From JAJFJD01 sp965228425 (GTDB taxonomy: Bacteria; Pseudomonadota; Alphaproteobacteria; UBA8366): 64,000 nucleotides of DNA. The translations under genes were made by a program, and so were the position numbers. Shown here piece by piece: positions 15,113-24,331 of the stretch (the first letter of the stretch is position 1; every line of letters begins with the position of its first letter). The stretch spans positions 2,170,001-2,234,000 of the forward strand of contig OZ245815.1 of assembly GCA_965228425.1 (NCBI GenBank), in the 5' to 3' direction. A model generated the notes under the pieces. It did not search any database, was not told the DNA's origin, and worked only from the letters and a program-made list of their open reading frames with translations.

Positions 15113-15910
15113 TCAGAGTTTTTCGCGGATGCCCGCGGTCCATTGCCGGGCCGATGCGGATAGGAAGGCAATATCGGTCTGGGTCGTCAGGAACTGCGCC
15201 CCACGCCGGACGATTGCCGCTTGCCGCTCGATGTCGCGATTACCGCCGCACCCGGCGAATTTTCCATGCGTCTTCGCCGCATCGATGACACGGTTCTGAG
15301 CCTCGACGATGTCCGGGTCGTCGAACTGGCCGGGCTTGCCCATGTCCAGCAGCAGGTCGTTGGACCCGACATGGAGGACGTCCACGCCGTCGACCGCCGC
15401 GATGGCGTCGGCATTCTTGACGCCTTCGATCGTTTCGATCATGCAAACGATGAGCGTGCTGGCGTTCAGTTGCGCGACCATGTCGCCGACCGGGACCGGC
15501 CGGTAGTCGAACTGCGGCATGCTGCCGCCGGCGGACCGCTTGCCGACCGGCGGGAATTTGCAGGTGTCGACGGCGCGCCGGGCTTCCGCCGCGGTGTTCA
15601 CGTCGGGGAAGACGATCCCGTTCACGCCGTTGTCGAGCAGCATGGAGACATCCGGGTCGTCGACGCTGCGCACGCGAACGAGCGGCGCGATACCGATCGC
15701 CAGCGCGGCATTTGCGATATGCGCGATCGTCTCGAGATCGAAAATGCCGTGCTGGACATCGATGAAGACGAAGTCATGCCCGGTCGTCTTGGCAATTCGG
15801 GCAATATCCGCGGACCGTCCCAACCGGACGTTCATGCCGAGTGCGACATCGCCCGACCGCATGCGATCGAGGACGGGATTGGTCAGGTCAGGATATGTTT
15901 CGTTGGGCAA
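15113..15910 (-). CDS. HpcH/HpaI-family aldolase
   Basis: The 265-residue protein is a metal-dependent class II aldolase of the 4-hydroxy-2-oxoheptanedioate aldolase family, splitting 2-oxo-4-hydroxy acids into pyruvate plus an aldehyde. The characteristic features are FVFIDVQHGIFD, the metal-binding MIETIEGVKNADAIAAV segment, and GVDVLHVGSNDLLLDMG. It is the promoter-proximal gene of the operon running to 13501, consistent with a hydratase/aldolase lower pathway. Exact substrate chain length is unknown. Confidence 0.88.
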   Translation of the reverse strand: MPNETYPDLTNPVLDRMRSGDVALGMNVRLGRSADIARIAKTTGHDFVFIDVQHGIFDLETIAHIANAALAIGIAPLVRVRSVDDPDVSMLLDNGVNGIVFPDVNTAAEARRAVDTCKFPPVGKRSAGGSMPQFDYRPVPVGDMVAQLNASTLIVCMIETIEGVKNADAIAAVDGVDVLHVGSNDLLLDMGKPGQFDDPDIVEAQNRVIDAAKTHGKFAGCGGNRDIERQAAIVRRGAQFLTTQTDIAFLSASARQWTAGIREKL

Positions 15911-16089
15911 GGCGCTAATCCCCGTGCGTTTTTCGATTAAGGGCCGGAATCGTATTGATCAGTGTATCGTGTTTTTCCCTTCCGACCGAAATAACGTAGG
16001 GTATTGCGACTAGGGACGGCGGCCGCATGCGACAGGCTACCGGGTCCTATCCGCGGCGCAACCGCGCCGACTGATCAGAAAAAGCGACG

Positions 16090-17628
16090 ATGAGCGCGAC
16101 CAGCGCAGAACAGGACGGGGCGGACCTATCACCGCGCCAACGGTTCCTGGTAGGGCTTGCCATCATGCCGGCGGGCGCGATGCAGGCGACCGATACCTTC
16201 GCCACCAGCATCGCCATGCCGACCATGATGGGGGCGCTGTCGGCGACGATCACCGAGATTTCCTGGGTCATCACGGCGTATCTCGTGGCGTCCGCCATGT
16301 TCACGCCGCTTTACGCCTGGCTGAGCCGGCGGGTGGGGCGGCGTCGGTTGTTCATCGCTGTGATCATCGGCTTCATGGTGGCATCGCTGTTCGTCTCGCT
16401 ATCCGAGACGCTGACGGAGCTCGTCGTTCTCCGCTTCGTCCAGGGATTCTTCGGGGCGGGTCTGAACCCGCTCACCTTCCAAATGGTGCTCGCGACCTTT
16501 CCCAAAAAGCACCACGGCCCCGCCTTCGGATGGCTTCAGACGGGACGGATGAGCGCCGTCCTCGTCGGACCGGTGATCGGTGGGTTGTTGACGGAATTGA
16601 TCGGTTGGCGCTCGGTTTACCTGATGAACCTGCCGTTGGGCGCGGCCGCGTTGATCATGATCCTGCGTGTCGTCCCGAAGGATGCGCCGGAGCGCCCGCA
16701 GCAGTTCGACTTCTTCGGCTTCTTCGCCCTCAGCATCGCCATTGCCAGCACCCAGTTGATGCTGGATCAGGGGCAGAAGCGGGATTGGTTCGATTCGGAG
16801 GTGATCGTAACCTACTGCATCATCTCGGCCGGCGCTTTCTATGTGTTTGCAATACATTGCACGACAGCGTTGCGGCCTTACCTGAATCCTCGGGTCTTCC
16901 GAAACCGGGAATTCGTGATCGGCCTGGTGATCGATTTCTTCGTCAGTTTCATGTTCTTCGGATATATGGCGCTGTTGCCGCCGCTGCTGCAGCGGCAACT
17001 GGGTTTTCCCGTTGTCGAGACGGGGTTCGTTCTGATGTACCGCGGTTTCGGCACCATGGTGGCGGCATTGTTGGCCGGGTTCCTGCTCATCCGGATCAGC
17101 CCGCGGCCGCTGATCACATTCGGCCTGTTGGCCGTCGCGGGGTCCACCTGGATTCTGTCCAGCCTGACCCCGGCGACCGATGTGACCCCGATTATCGTCG
17201 CCATCATGCTGCAGGGAATCGGCATCGGGTTCATGTCGACGCCGACCGAGACGGCGGCGTTTCAGACCATGCCGCCAGCGCTTCGCCCGGACGCCGCCAG
17301 CGTCATGACCGCGGTGCGCCGGATCGCGGCCGGAATCGGCGTGGCGCTATTGATCGCCCAATTGGTCAACAGTACGCAGCGGGCGCGCGCCGGGCTGACC
17401 GAGAATGTGAGCCATTACAACGAACGCTTAAAGCATCTTCCGCTGCCGGATAATTGGACGATGGACAATATCGACGGCATGGTGACGCTGAACCGGGTGA
17501 TCGAAAAGCAAGCGGAATTCATCGCCTATCTGCACGATTTCCAAATCATGACCGTCTTTGCGCTTTGCGTGCTGCCGTTGCTCCTGTTGATGAGAACACA
17601 ACCGGCGGAGGACGGCGCGGCCCGTTAG
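16090..17628 (+). CDS. MFS transporter, DHA2 (EmrB/QacA) family
   Basis: The 512-residue inner-membrane protein has about 14 hydrophobic segments. Family signatures include a DTFATSIAMPTMMGAL helix 1, WVITAYLVASAMFTPLYAWLSRRVGRRR (motif A region) and GWRSVYLMNLPLG (motif C-like, before the middle of the protein). DHA2 members export drugs or metabolites by proton antiport. The LysR regulator at 17642 converges on its 3' end only 13 bp away. No HlyD-type adaptor is adjacent. Confidence 0.9.
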   Translation: MSATSAEQDGADLSPRQRFLVGLAIMPAGAMQATDTFATSIAMPTMMGALSATITEISWVITAYLVASAMFTPLYAWLSRRVGRRRLFIAVIIGFMVASLFVSLSETLTELVVLRFVQGFFGAGLNPLTFQMVLATFPKKHHGPAFGWLQTGRMSAVLVGPVIGGLLTELIGWRSVYLMNLPLGAAALIMILRVVPKDAPERPQQFDFFGFFALSIAIASTQLMLDQGQKRDWFDSEVIVTYCIISAGAFYVFAIHCTTALRPYLNPRVFRNREFVIGLVIDFFVSFMFFGYMALLPPLLQRQLGFPVVETGFVLMYRGFGTMVAALLAGFLLIRISPRPLITFGLLAVAGSTWILSSLTPATDVTPIIVAIMLQGIGIGFMSTPTETAAFQTMPPALRPDAASVMTAVRRIAAGIGVALLIAQLVNSTQRARAGLTENVSHYNERLKHLPLPDNWTMDNIDGMVTLNRVIEKQAEFIAYLHDFQIMTVFALCVLPLLLLMRTQPAEDGAAR

Positions 17629-17641
17629 AACGCGGATGCGC

Positions 17642-18532
17642 CTATTTCTTCGTTAGGAAATCGGCCAAGAGGTCGAACACGAGCCGGATTCGGCGGCTGG
17701 TATGAAGCTCGCGATGGGTCGTCAGCCAAATCGGGAAGATGAACGGGTCCATGTCCGGCAGGATCCGTTCGATGCCCGGCGCATCCGCGGCAACCTCGTC
17801 CGACATCACGATAATGCCGAGTCCATGACGGGCCATTTCCCAGGCGACGACGCCGCTTTCCGATCCCAACCGAAAGTTATCGCGGGTGAGGGACAGGCCG
17901 AACGCGTTCAACCGTTCGATCATCCGGTTGTTATCGCCGAACCCGATAAACGGATGGTCGGAAAGCGCGTCAAGCGATTCGGGGCGGCCATGCCGGTCGA
18001 GATAGCATTTCGCGGCATAGAAATGCGCCGTGGCGTCGCTGACATGTCGCGCGATCAGGTCGGGCTGTTCGGGACGAACATGCCGGATGGCGATATCGGC
18101 CTCGCGGAGCTGCAGATCGCGAATATCGTTGGCCGCGACAATGTCGATCTCCAGTAAGGGTGCGACCTTGCGTAGCCGTTCCACGGCCGGCGGCAGGATA
18201 TGGGCCGACATTACATCCGAAGCCGTGATCCGCACTTGTCCGTCGATCGTCTGCGATTGCCCGGACGCGGTCAGCGACATTCGGCCCGCTGCGTCGCACA
18301 TGGCCCGGACATGGTCCAGTAGTTCGAGGCCGGACGGCGTCAAGACGAGCGATTTGCCGACGCGGTCGAAAAGCAGAATACCAAGGTCTTCCTCCAACGC
18401 CGCGACTTGCCGGCCAAGGGTCGGTTGGGTGAGGCCGAGCGCCCGGGCCGCGGCGGAAAGCGAGCCTTCTTCGACGGTTGCCAGGAAGGCGCGCGCTTGG
18501 TTCCAGTCGAACGCAACGGATTGCCAATTCAT
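17642..18532 (-). CDS. LysR-family transcriptional regulator
   Basis: The protein (296 residues from this start) has an N-terminal winged HTH (ARAFLATVEEGSLSAAARALGLTQPTLGRQVAALEEDLG) and a periplasmic-binding-protein-like effector domain (GQVRITASDVMSAHILPP onward). An in-frame ATG four codons upstream (18542-18544) would add MHIC; I prefer the inner ATG because the outer codons lie inside a perfect palindrome that looks like an operator. Neither start has a clear ribosome site. It is divergent from the methyltransferase at 18618, its likely target along with itself. Confidence 0.88.
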   Translation of the reverse strand: MNWQSVAFDWNQARAFLATVEEGSLSAAARALGLTQPTLGRQVAALEEDLGILLFDRVGKSLVLTPSGLELLDHVRAMCDAAGRMSLTASGQSQTIDGQVRITASDVMSAHILPPAVERLRKVAPLLEIDIVAANDIRDLQLREADIAIRHVRPEQPDLIARHVSDATAHFYAAKCYLDRHGRPESLDALSDHPFIGFGDNNRMIERLNAFGLSLTRDNFRLGSESGVVAWEMARHGLGIIVMSDEVAADAPGIERILPDMDPFIFPIWLTTHRELHTSRRIRLVFDLLADFLTKK

Positions 18533-18544
18533 GCATATATGCAT
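18531..18544. promoter_or_regulatory. 14-bp perfect palindrome at the lysR start
   Basis: ATGCATATATGCAT is a perfect palindrome overlapping the possible upstream lysR start codon and facing the divergent methyltransferase gene. Size and placement fit a LysR-type (T-N10-A) binding site. Confidence 0.45.
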
Positions 18545-18617
18545 ATCAGAAAGACGAAATTCGGCAATTTATATTCGACATGTGTATATGTATTTCTTCC
18601 CGCGAAGGAGACGACAC

Positions 18618-19250
18618 ATGCAGACCGCCGCAGAGTTTTGGGACAAAGTCGCGCCGAAATACGCGGAATCTCCGATCTCGGATATGGAGGCGTATACCTA
18701 TACGCTGGACCGGACGCGCCGTTATCTCGCGCCGAACGATACGGTTCTGGAAGTGGGGTGCGGGACTGGATCGACCGCGTTGCTGTTGGCCGACGGAGTC
18801 GAGCACATCACGGCCAGCGATGTTTCACCCAACATGATCGCGGTGGGGGTGGAAAAGGCGCGGGAACAGGGTGTTTCGAATATCGACTTCGTTACCGCGG
18901 ATCTCTTCGACAGTGTTCTCGACCGGGGCGCCTACGATGCCGTCCTGGCACACAACATGCTGCATCTTCTGGAAGACATTCCGGCGGCGGTACGGCGGAT
19001 CGGCGGCTTGCTCAAACCCGGCGGTATTTTCATCTCCAAGACCGTTTGCCGCCCGGGGCCCGGCGCGCCGTTGAAGTTCCGGTTGATGAGGGTGATCCTG
19101 CCGTTGATGCAGATGGTCGGAAAAGCGCCCTCTGTGAATTTCATGGAGATCGAAGACCTGGAGGATTGCATCGCATCGGCGGGGTTCGCGATCCTAGAAT
19201 CCGGAAACCATCCGCCGCCCAGCCGCTACATCGTTGCTCGGAAGTTATAG
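18618..19250 (+). CDS. Class I SAM-dependent methyltransferase
   Basis: The 210-residue protein has motif I VLEVGCGTGSTALLLA, an acidic motif II (ITASDVSPNMI), and ADLFDSVLDRGAYDAVLAHNMLHLLEDIP (motifs post-II/III), followed by LLKPGGIFISKTV. It is a small-molecule methyltransferase of the ubiquinone/menaquinone-like group with unknown acceptor. The ATG at 18618 has GAAGGAG upstream; longer frame extensions run antisense into lysR and are rejected. Divergent regulation by the adjacent LysR is likely. Confidence 0.88.
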   Translation: MQTAAEFWDKVAPKYAESPISDMEAYTYTLDRTRRYLAPNDTVLEVGCGTGSTALLLADGVEHITASDVSPNMIAVGVEKAREQGVSNIDFVTADLFDSVLDRGAYDAVLAHNMLHLLEDIPAAVRRIGGLLKPGGIFISKTVCRPGPGAPLKFRLMRVILPLMQMVGKAPSVNFMEIEDLEDCIASAGFAILESGNHPPPSRYIVARKL

Positions 19251-19316
19251 GTCGTCGCGCGCCGCGTGATACGCTGGTCGCCGGAAAGACGCGCGCACAG
19301 AAAACACGGCGGCACT

Positions 19317-20180
19317 ATGGAACCGACGACGGTCATCGATATCAGCAGCGAAATGGCGGAAGGGTTCGTTCTGCCGCCGGGCGGCATTCCGGTCGACGTT
19401 CTATCCGGGCTGTCGCTGCCGGACACGGGCCTCCGCCTCCACCCCCGCCAGACCGGCCCGCGCTTCGATGACGCGGTGTTGCCGTATATCAGCTCCGTGC
19501 ATCTATCCTGCGGCCTGCATTCGGGCGATCCGGTGTTGCTGCACCGGTTGTTGCCGCAGCTTGTGGAGCGCGGGATCCAGATCGGCGCGCATCCGTCCTA
19601 TCCCGACGTCTTCAACTTCGGGCAGGCGCGCGTCGACCTTTCGCATGACGAACTGGTGGCCGTGCTGCTGTATCAATTCGGCGCGCTGCAGGGCGTGTTG
19701 CGGCAAGTCGACAGGTCGATCCGGCACGTTAAATGCCACGGGGCGCTGTCCTTCGACGTGGCGTATGAGCGATGGGCCTGCGATGCGATGGCGGAGGCAA
19801 TTCGGCTGTTCGACCCGTCGATGGTGTTGGTCGTGATGGCCGGATCACCGAGCGTGGGGTGGGCCCGGAACGCCGGCATCAAGGTGATCGAAGAGGGGTT
19901 CCTGGATCGCCGCTATGGTCCGGAGGGACGATTGGTATCGCGGCACGACCCCCGTGCATTGCACGAACGCCCCGAAGACGCCGCCAATCAGCTGATTGAT
20001 TTCGTCAAACATGGCCGGGTGACCGCGGTCGACGGAACGCATGTCGCGCTTCGCCCGCGGACATTTTGCTTGCACAGCGATACCCCGGCCGCCGGCGCTT
20101 TCGCCGCCGCGATCCGTGATGCCGTCGAGCGGGAAGGCCTGACGATTCGGCCGTTATCGGACTTGATCTCCGAAGATTAG
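19317..20180 (+). CDS. Divergent LamB/YcsF (PxpA-like) family protein
   Basis: The 287-residue protein matches the 5-oxoprolinase subunit A family: CGLHSGDP (normally CGFHAGDP), IQIGAHPSYPDVFNFG, VLLYQFGALQGVL, VKCHGALSFDVAY (normally VKPHGALYN) and a FLDRRYGPEGRLVSR segment. The N-terminus is unusual: the expected DLNADLGEG is replaced by DISSEMAEGFVLPPGG, followed by an extra proline-rich stretch (to about residue 50). No PxpB/PxpC partners are adjacent. It may open a different lactam or carboxamide than 5-oxoproline. Confidence 0.8.
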   Translation: MEPTTVIDISSEMAEGFVLPPGGIPVDVLSGLSLPDTGLRLHPRQTGPRFDDAVLPYISSVHLSCGLHSGDPVLLHRLLPQLVERGIQIGAHPSYPDVFNFGQARVDLSHDELVAVLLYQFGALQGVLRQVDRSIRHVKCHGALSFDVAYERWACDAMAEAIRLFDPSMVLVVMAGSPSVGWARNAGIKVIEEGFLDRRYGPEGRLVSRHDPRALHERPEDAANQLIDFVKHGRVTAVDGTHVALRPRTFCLHSDTPAAGAFAAAIRDAVEREGLTIRPLSDLISED

Positions 20181-20556
20181 CTGTTGTTCCGCCGTCGGCG
20201 TAAACGTGACAGCAAAGCTGGGTTGTTCGATAGGCGGGTCTCGCCGGAATCGGCGCGGTGTTCCGGGAACACCTCTCGCCTGCGGAGGAACTCGGACCGG
20301 ACCGAGTCGGTCGATTGCTGGCGTATGGGGCGGAGCGGCGGGCGCCGGTGCCTGGTTTTCGATTGTCCCGACGCGGCCTGGACGCGCTGTACGACCCCCG
20401 CCACGTCAATGATTTCGCGTATCTCTGAATTGTCATGGCGATTGGACCGAACTTCCGCTGAAACCGGCTTGCCGTCCTCGTGACGACCTGTAACTCTAAT
20501 TGGAGAAACAGGACGCGGAACAATCCGCGACGAGACCGGCGTTGGGGGAGGGGTTC
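20181..20556. other. Intergenic region with one possible small ORF
   Basis: This 376-bp gap lies between the LamB/YcsF gene and the dienelactone hydrolase. Its only coding-like content is the frame at 20258-20428, listed separately. No terminator hairpin with a T-run was found. Confidence 0.4.
20258..20428 (+). CDS. Possible small protein, 56 aa (uncertain)
   Basis: A GTG-started frame reads VFREHLSPAEELGPDRVGRL and continues to ...DPRHVNDFAYL. Its third codon positions are mostly G/C, as in neighbouring real genes, and the residue mix is protein-like, while the other frames here are Arg/Ser-rich noise. The open frame extends a little further upstream to a TAG at 20231. There is no clear ribosome site, so it could be the 3' remnant of a decayed gene. 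Confidence 0.3.
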   Translation: MFREHLSPAEELGPDRVGRLLAYGAERRAPVPGFRLSRRGLDALYDPRHVNDFAYL

Positions 20557-21255
20557 ATGGCAGAGACCATCGATCTGGCGATCGGCAATGCGCAAACCAC
20601 GGCATTGACGGCTCTACCGGCGGGAGGCGGTCCCGTTCCGGGCGTTGTCATCACATTCCATCGTGGCGGCCTCGATGAATTCACCGCCTGGCTCGCCGAC
20701 GATTTGGCCGCGAACGGATACGCCGCGATCGCGCCGAACCATTACCATGTCCTACCCGAAGGGGTCAGTGTCGACGACCGACGCGACTATCTCACCGACG
20801 AGCAGATGGCCTTCGATATCGAGACATCCGCGGACTGGCTCGCGGACCAGGATCGGGTGGACGAGACCCGTCTCGCCCTGATCGGCCATTGCATGGGTGG
20901 GCGCACGACCCTCGTCGGGCTGGCCGCTTTTCCCGAGCGTTGGCGTTGCGGCTGCGATTGGTACGGCGGGCGGATTTTCAGCACAATGGGCAATGTTCCG
21001 TCTCCGGCGGACCGGATCGGCGATATCGCCTGCCCGGTTGCGGGATTCTTCGGCAACGACGACGCGGATCCGTCGCCCGATGACGTGGATAGGCTAGATG
21101 CGCTTCTGACCGGGCACGGGATCGAACATGAGTTTCACCGCTATGACGATGCCGGGCATGCGTTCATGAACTTCACGTCGGACAATCACCGAGAGGCGGC
21201 CGCGCGAGACTCGTGGGCGAAGGCGCTGGGCTATCTGGGGCGCCACTTGAAATAG
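20557..21255 (+). CDS. Dienelactone hydrolase family protein
   Basis: The 232-residue alpha/beta hydrolase has nucleophile Cys112 in GHCMGG (Cys rather than Ser is diagnostic of dienelactone hydrolases), a late acidic segment (GNDDADPSPDD) and catalytic His in DAGHAFMNF. Family members hydrolyse dienelactones from chlorocatechol or related cyclic esters. The ATG 20557 follows GGGGGAGG; an upstream in-frame TTG at 20500 is less likely. The flavin monooxygenase gene follows after 22 bp, so the two are likely an operon. Confidence 0.88.
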   Translation: MAETIDLAIGNAQTTALTALPAGGGPVPGVVITFHRGGLDEFTAWLADDLAANGYAAIAPNHYHVLPEGVSVDDRRDYLTDEQMAFDIETSADWLADQDRVDETRLALIGHCMGGRTTLVGLAAFPERWRCGCDWYGGRIFSTMGNVPSPADRIGDIACPVAGFFGNDDADPSPDDVDRLDALLTGHGIEHEFHRYDDAGHAFMNFTSDNHREAAARDSWAKALGYLGRHLK

Positions 21256-21277
21256 GGACGAAAGGACCGGCTAGGCC

Positions 21278-22309
21278 GTGCAGTTCACGCTTTTCATCAA
21301 CCCCGAACATCCGCCGGGCGACGCGTTCGATCGACGTTTCGAGGAACACCGCGAACAGGTAAAGGTGGCGCGACAAGTCGGTTTCGACGGGGTCGCGGTC
21401 GGGCATCACCTGTCATACGGATCGGCGGCATGGTTCCCGCCGCTGGAAACGCTTATGGGGCTTGCCGCCGAGGCCGAGGGCATGTCGCTGGCGACCTGTA
21501 TGTTGGTGCTTCCGCTGTTCCATCCGCTGCATGTCGCCCAACAGGCGGCGCTGTTGGATATCATGTCCGGTGGCCGGTTGGTGCTGGGCGTCGCGCCCGG
21601 CTGGCAGGAGGATGAGTTCAACGTCGTCGGCGTGAACCACAAAACCCGGATCGGCCGGTTCGTCGAGTCGCTCACCATCGTGCAACGCCTGTTTGCGGAG
21701 GACGGCGTCACCGTCGACGGAAAGCACTTTCAGATCGAAGACCTGACGCTGGCGCTCAAACCGGTGCAACGGCCGCGGCCGCCGATGTGGTACGGCGGCA
21801 GCGTGACGCGCGCGGTGGAGCGGGTCGCCCGATTGGCCGATACCGGCCTCGGCGATAGTTGGGTTGCGTCGTCGCACCTAACGGAGGATGTCATCACCGA
21901 GCAGGCGACGATATTCCGCGAGACCTTGGCCGAGCAGGGCAAGCCGATGCCGGAAACTTTTCCGCTGCTGCGCAATGTGGTCGTGGCGCCGGATCGGCAG
22001 ACGGCCTTGCGCGACGCGGGGCCGTTCCTGGAGGCGAGTTACAAGGTGTTTGGACAGTGGGGCCTCTTCACCGACGTTGTGGGCGCCGGAAAAGCGCAAC
22101 TCGACTTGGAGGAATTGATCGCCGGCCGGGTGATCATCGGGTCGCCGGAGGAGTGCGCCGAAGAACTCGTGACGCTCGCCCGGAACACGGGGTTCTCGCG
22201 ATTGATCGCCCGGGTGCAGTGGATGGGGATGGATCAGAATTTGGTGCTTCGAACCATCGAACTGCTGGCCGATCGCGTGTTGCCGCTGATGCGAAAAGAG
22301 CTCAGTTAA
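21278..22309 (+). CDS. LLM-class flavin-dependent oxidoreductase
   Basis: The 343-residue protein has the bacterial luciferase-like TIM-barrel pattern: VGHHLSYGSAAWFPPLETLMGLA, LDIMSGGRLVLGVAPGWQEDEF, and RPRPPMWYGG. It would use reduced FMN/F420 and oxygen (or hydride transfer) on an unknown substrate. It begins with GTG and probably forms an operon with the dienelactone hydrolase upstream, hinting at ring or lactone oxidation followed by hydrolysis. A second LLM enzyme lies at 62319. Confidence 0.88.
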   Translation: MQFTLFINPEHPPGDAFDRRFEEHREQVKVARQVGFDGVAVGHHLSYGSAAWFPPLETLMGLAAEAEGMSLATCMLVLPLFHPLHVAQQAALLDIMSGGRLVLGVAPGWQEDEFNVVGVNHKTRIGRFVESLTIVQRLFAEDGVTVDGKHFQIEDLTLALKPVQRPRPPMWYGGSVTRAVERVARLADTGLGDSWVASSHLTEDVITEQATIFRETLAEQGKPMPETFPLLRNVVVAPDRQTALRDAGPFLEASYKVFGQWGLFTDVVGAGKAQLDLEELIAGRVIIGSPEECAEELVTLARNTGFSRLIARVQWMGMDQNLVLRTIELLADRVLPLMRKELS

Positions 22310-22360
22310 TCAAAAGCTTCCAATTCGTTGTTCCTGCGCTGTCGGCGGCCCGTTCGCTAA

Positions 22361-24331
22361 TCAATCCGGCTTTTCGAGTTTCGCTTCCTTGGCCGCATGG
22401 GACCCTTCGGGCGGATAGTCCAGGCGGTCCGCCATCTCTTCCTTTTGGTCCGGTGTGTAGTCGGGAAACGGCAGCGTATCGTCGTCGCGCCAGCGCTGTA
22501 CCGCGGCGGCGGCGGCCTTGCCCCGCTCGGTGTCGAGACCGCCGTCGCGGGCCAGATACGCGGTCTGCGACGGGAAGGCGAAGTCCGTGCCCGATTCCTT
22601 GATCGTGTCGATAATGCGCAGAAGGATGTCCTCGCGGATCGCCGAGAACTCGGGGAAGAGGCGGGTGTTGGCGAAGGCGAATATTTCGATATCGAGCGAA
22701 TAGGCACCGAAGCCGACGAAGCGGACGCGCAGGGGCACGGGCAGCATCCGCGGGTGCGCGATCAGCAATTCCCGCACCTTGGCCAGGACATAACGCAACT
22801 GCTCCGGCGTGGTTTCGTAACGCAGGCCGATCGTCGTGCGCAACATCATGCGGTCCCGCATCGTGAAATTGATCAGGTTCATTTTGGCGAACTCGGCGTT
22901 CGGGACGGTGATCAACTTGCGGTCGATCGACCGGATGCGGGTCGACCGCAAGCCGATATTCTCGACCCGGCCGCGCAGGCTGCCGAATTCGCAAAGATCG
23001 CCGACCCGGACAGGCCGGTCGCTGTACAGCATGATCCCGCCGATCAGATTCTCGATCGTAGGCTGCGCGGCGAGAGCGAGAGCCAAACCGCCGACGCCGA
23101 GACCGGCGAGCAGGGGTATGACGGGAATGCCGAGACGTTCCGCCCCGAAAAACACCAACGTGATCGCCACCGCGCTGCTGAGAACCCGGAACAAGACCCG
23201 CAGCATATTGGCGTCGATACTGTTGGAATCGATCCGCGGCGTGGCAATGATCGATTCCGCGATCCCGATCCCCACGACCACCGCGAGCCAGGCGGACGTG
23301 AGATAGAACAGAGCCACCAACGTGAAGACGACCGCGTCGGCAACCTGACCGGTGACGTTCACGACATCGATCGAAAGGTAACGGACAAGCAGCAGGCTCA
23401 GCATGATGACGGTGGGCAGGAGCAACCGTCGCCAGGCGCGTTTCTGCAAGGACTCCGGGACCGGCCATCGATTGCACAAGCCCTGGAAGGCGCAGGGCAG
23501 GAAGATGCCGATCACGACCGCGAGGGCGAGACCGATCCATTGCCACAGCGTGGGACCGTGGAACGGCGTCCGGGCCCATTCCGGCAGGTCCCACAGCCAG
23601 TGAAGCCATTTCGGTGGAAGCAACTTGCCCGGCGTCGTGATGTAGAACTCGTAGAAGCCGTCGGTCGTTGTCGTTTGATAGGGCAGCTTCCGGATCTTGA
23701 CGTAAAACTCGTCGACTCGCGCGACCGTATCGATGCTGAACAGGAACTCTCCGACGCGGGCGCCTTCGGCAACCTTTACGATGACGATTTCCGTCCCAGG
23801 GATGCGCCACTGCTCGATCTCGTTGGCCTTCGCCGTCGCCCTGTCGGGGATCGTTGCCAAATCCGGCAGCTTGATCCGATCCAACACTTCCTTCAGCAGT
23901 AGTACTTTCTCAAGGCCGATGTCCTGTATGGAGGTCGGCGGAATGTCGCTGAGGTCGAGGGTGCGGACGGCACGGGCCAACGCGTCTTCCGCTTGCTGGA
24001 CCTGCTTTTCGACCGCTTCCGTCGCGAATAGACCCGGCTCCGTCATATGCGTGAATTGCGCGGATTGAAGAATGGTGAAGGCTTCCGTGACGCTTTCGAG
24101 GAATGTCTTCAGCGTTGCCTGCGGGCTGGTCGTGTCCGCTGGGCGCAGCGGGTTGGCGTCCGGGGCGGCGATCGCCGGCCCGGAAAGCCAAAGGAAGGCG
24201 CCGACAAGCAGCCAAGCGATTTTCACGAGAATCGACCCGTGTCGGCGCGGCACCCCACGCCGCGGCAAAAAATTTGTGAAGGGGTGTGATTGGCCAAATC
24301 CGGCTCGCTTGGTCTTGATTGATATTGCCAT
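22361..24331 (-). CDS. Mechanosensitive ion channel of the MscS family, large
   Basis: The protein (656 residues) combines a long periplasmic N-terminal region (to about 240), several transmembrane helices, and a C-terminal MscS core: pore helix and beta domain GLGVGGLALALAAQPTIENLIGG..SDRPVRVGDLCEFG, then ENIGLRSTRIRSIDRKLITVPNAEF. Such channels release osmolytes under hypo-osmotic shock. An in-frame GTG at 24226 would give a neat signal peptide (VKIAWLLVGAFLWLSGPAIA before APDAN) and may be the true start; the longer start has AGGAG but with loose spacing. Confidence 0.88.
   Translation of the reverse strand: MAISIKTKRAGFGQSHPFTNFLPRRGVPRRHGSILVKIAWLLVGAFLWLSGPAIAAPDANPLRPADTTSPQATLKTFLESVTEAFTILQSAQFTHMTEPGLFATEAVEKQVQQAEDALARAVRTLDLSDIPPTSIQDIGLEKVLLLKEVLDRIKLPDLATIPDRATAKANEIEQWRIPGTEIVIVKVAEGARVGEFLFSIDTVARVDEFYVKIRKLPYQTTTTDGFYEFYITTPGKLLPPKWLHWLWDLPEWARTPFHGPTLWQWIGLALAVVIGIFLPCAFQGLCNRWPVPESLQKRAWRRLLLPTVIMLSLLLVRYLSIDVVNVTGQVADAVVFTLVALFYLTSAWLAVVVGIGIAESIIATPRIDSNSIDANMLRVLFRVLSSAVAITLVFFGAERLGIPVIPLLAGLGVGGLALALAAQPTIENLIGGIMLYSDRPVRVGDLCEFGSLRGRVENIGLRSTRIRSIDRKLITVPNAEFAKMNLINFTMRDRMMLRTTIGLRYETTPEQLRYVLAKVRELLIAHPRMLPVPLRVRFVGFGAYSLDIEIFAFANTRLFPEFSAIREDILLRIIDTIKESGTDFAFPSQTAYLARDGGLDTERGKAAAAAVQRWRDDDTLPFPDYTPDQKEEMADRLDYPPEGSHAAKEAKLEKPD

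Noticed and set aside
22302..23810. A 502-codon minus-strand frame inside the mscS gene
   Set aside because: It is an out-of-frame overlap of the MscS channel, Arg/Pro/His-rich and without domains.
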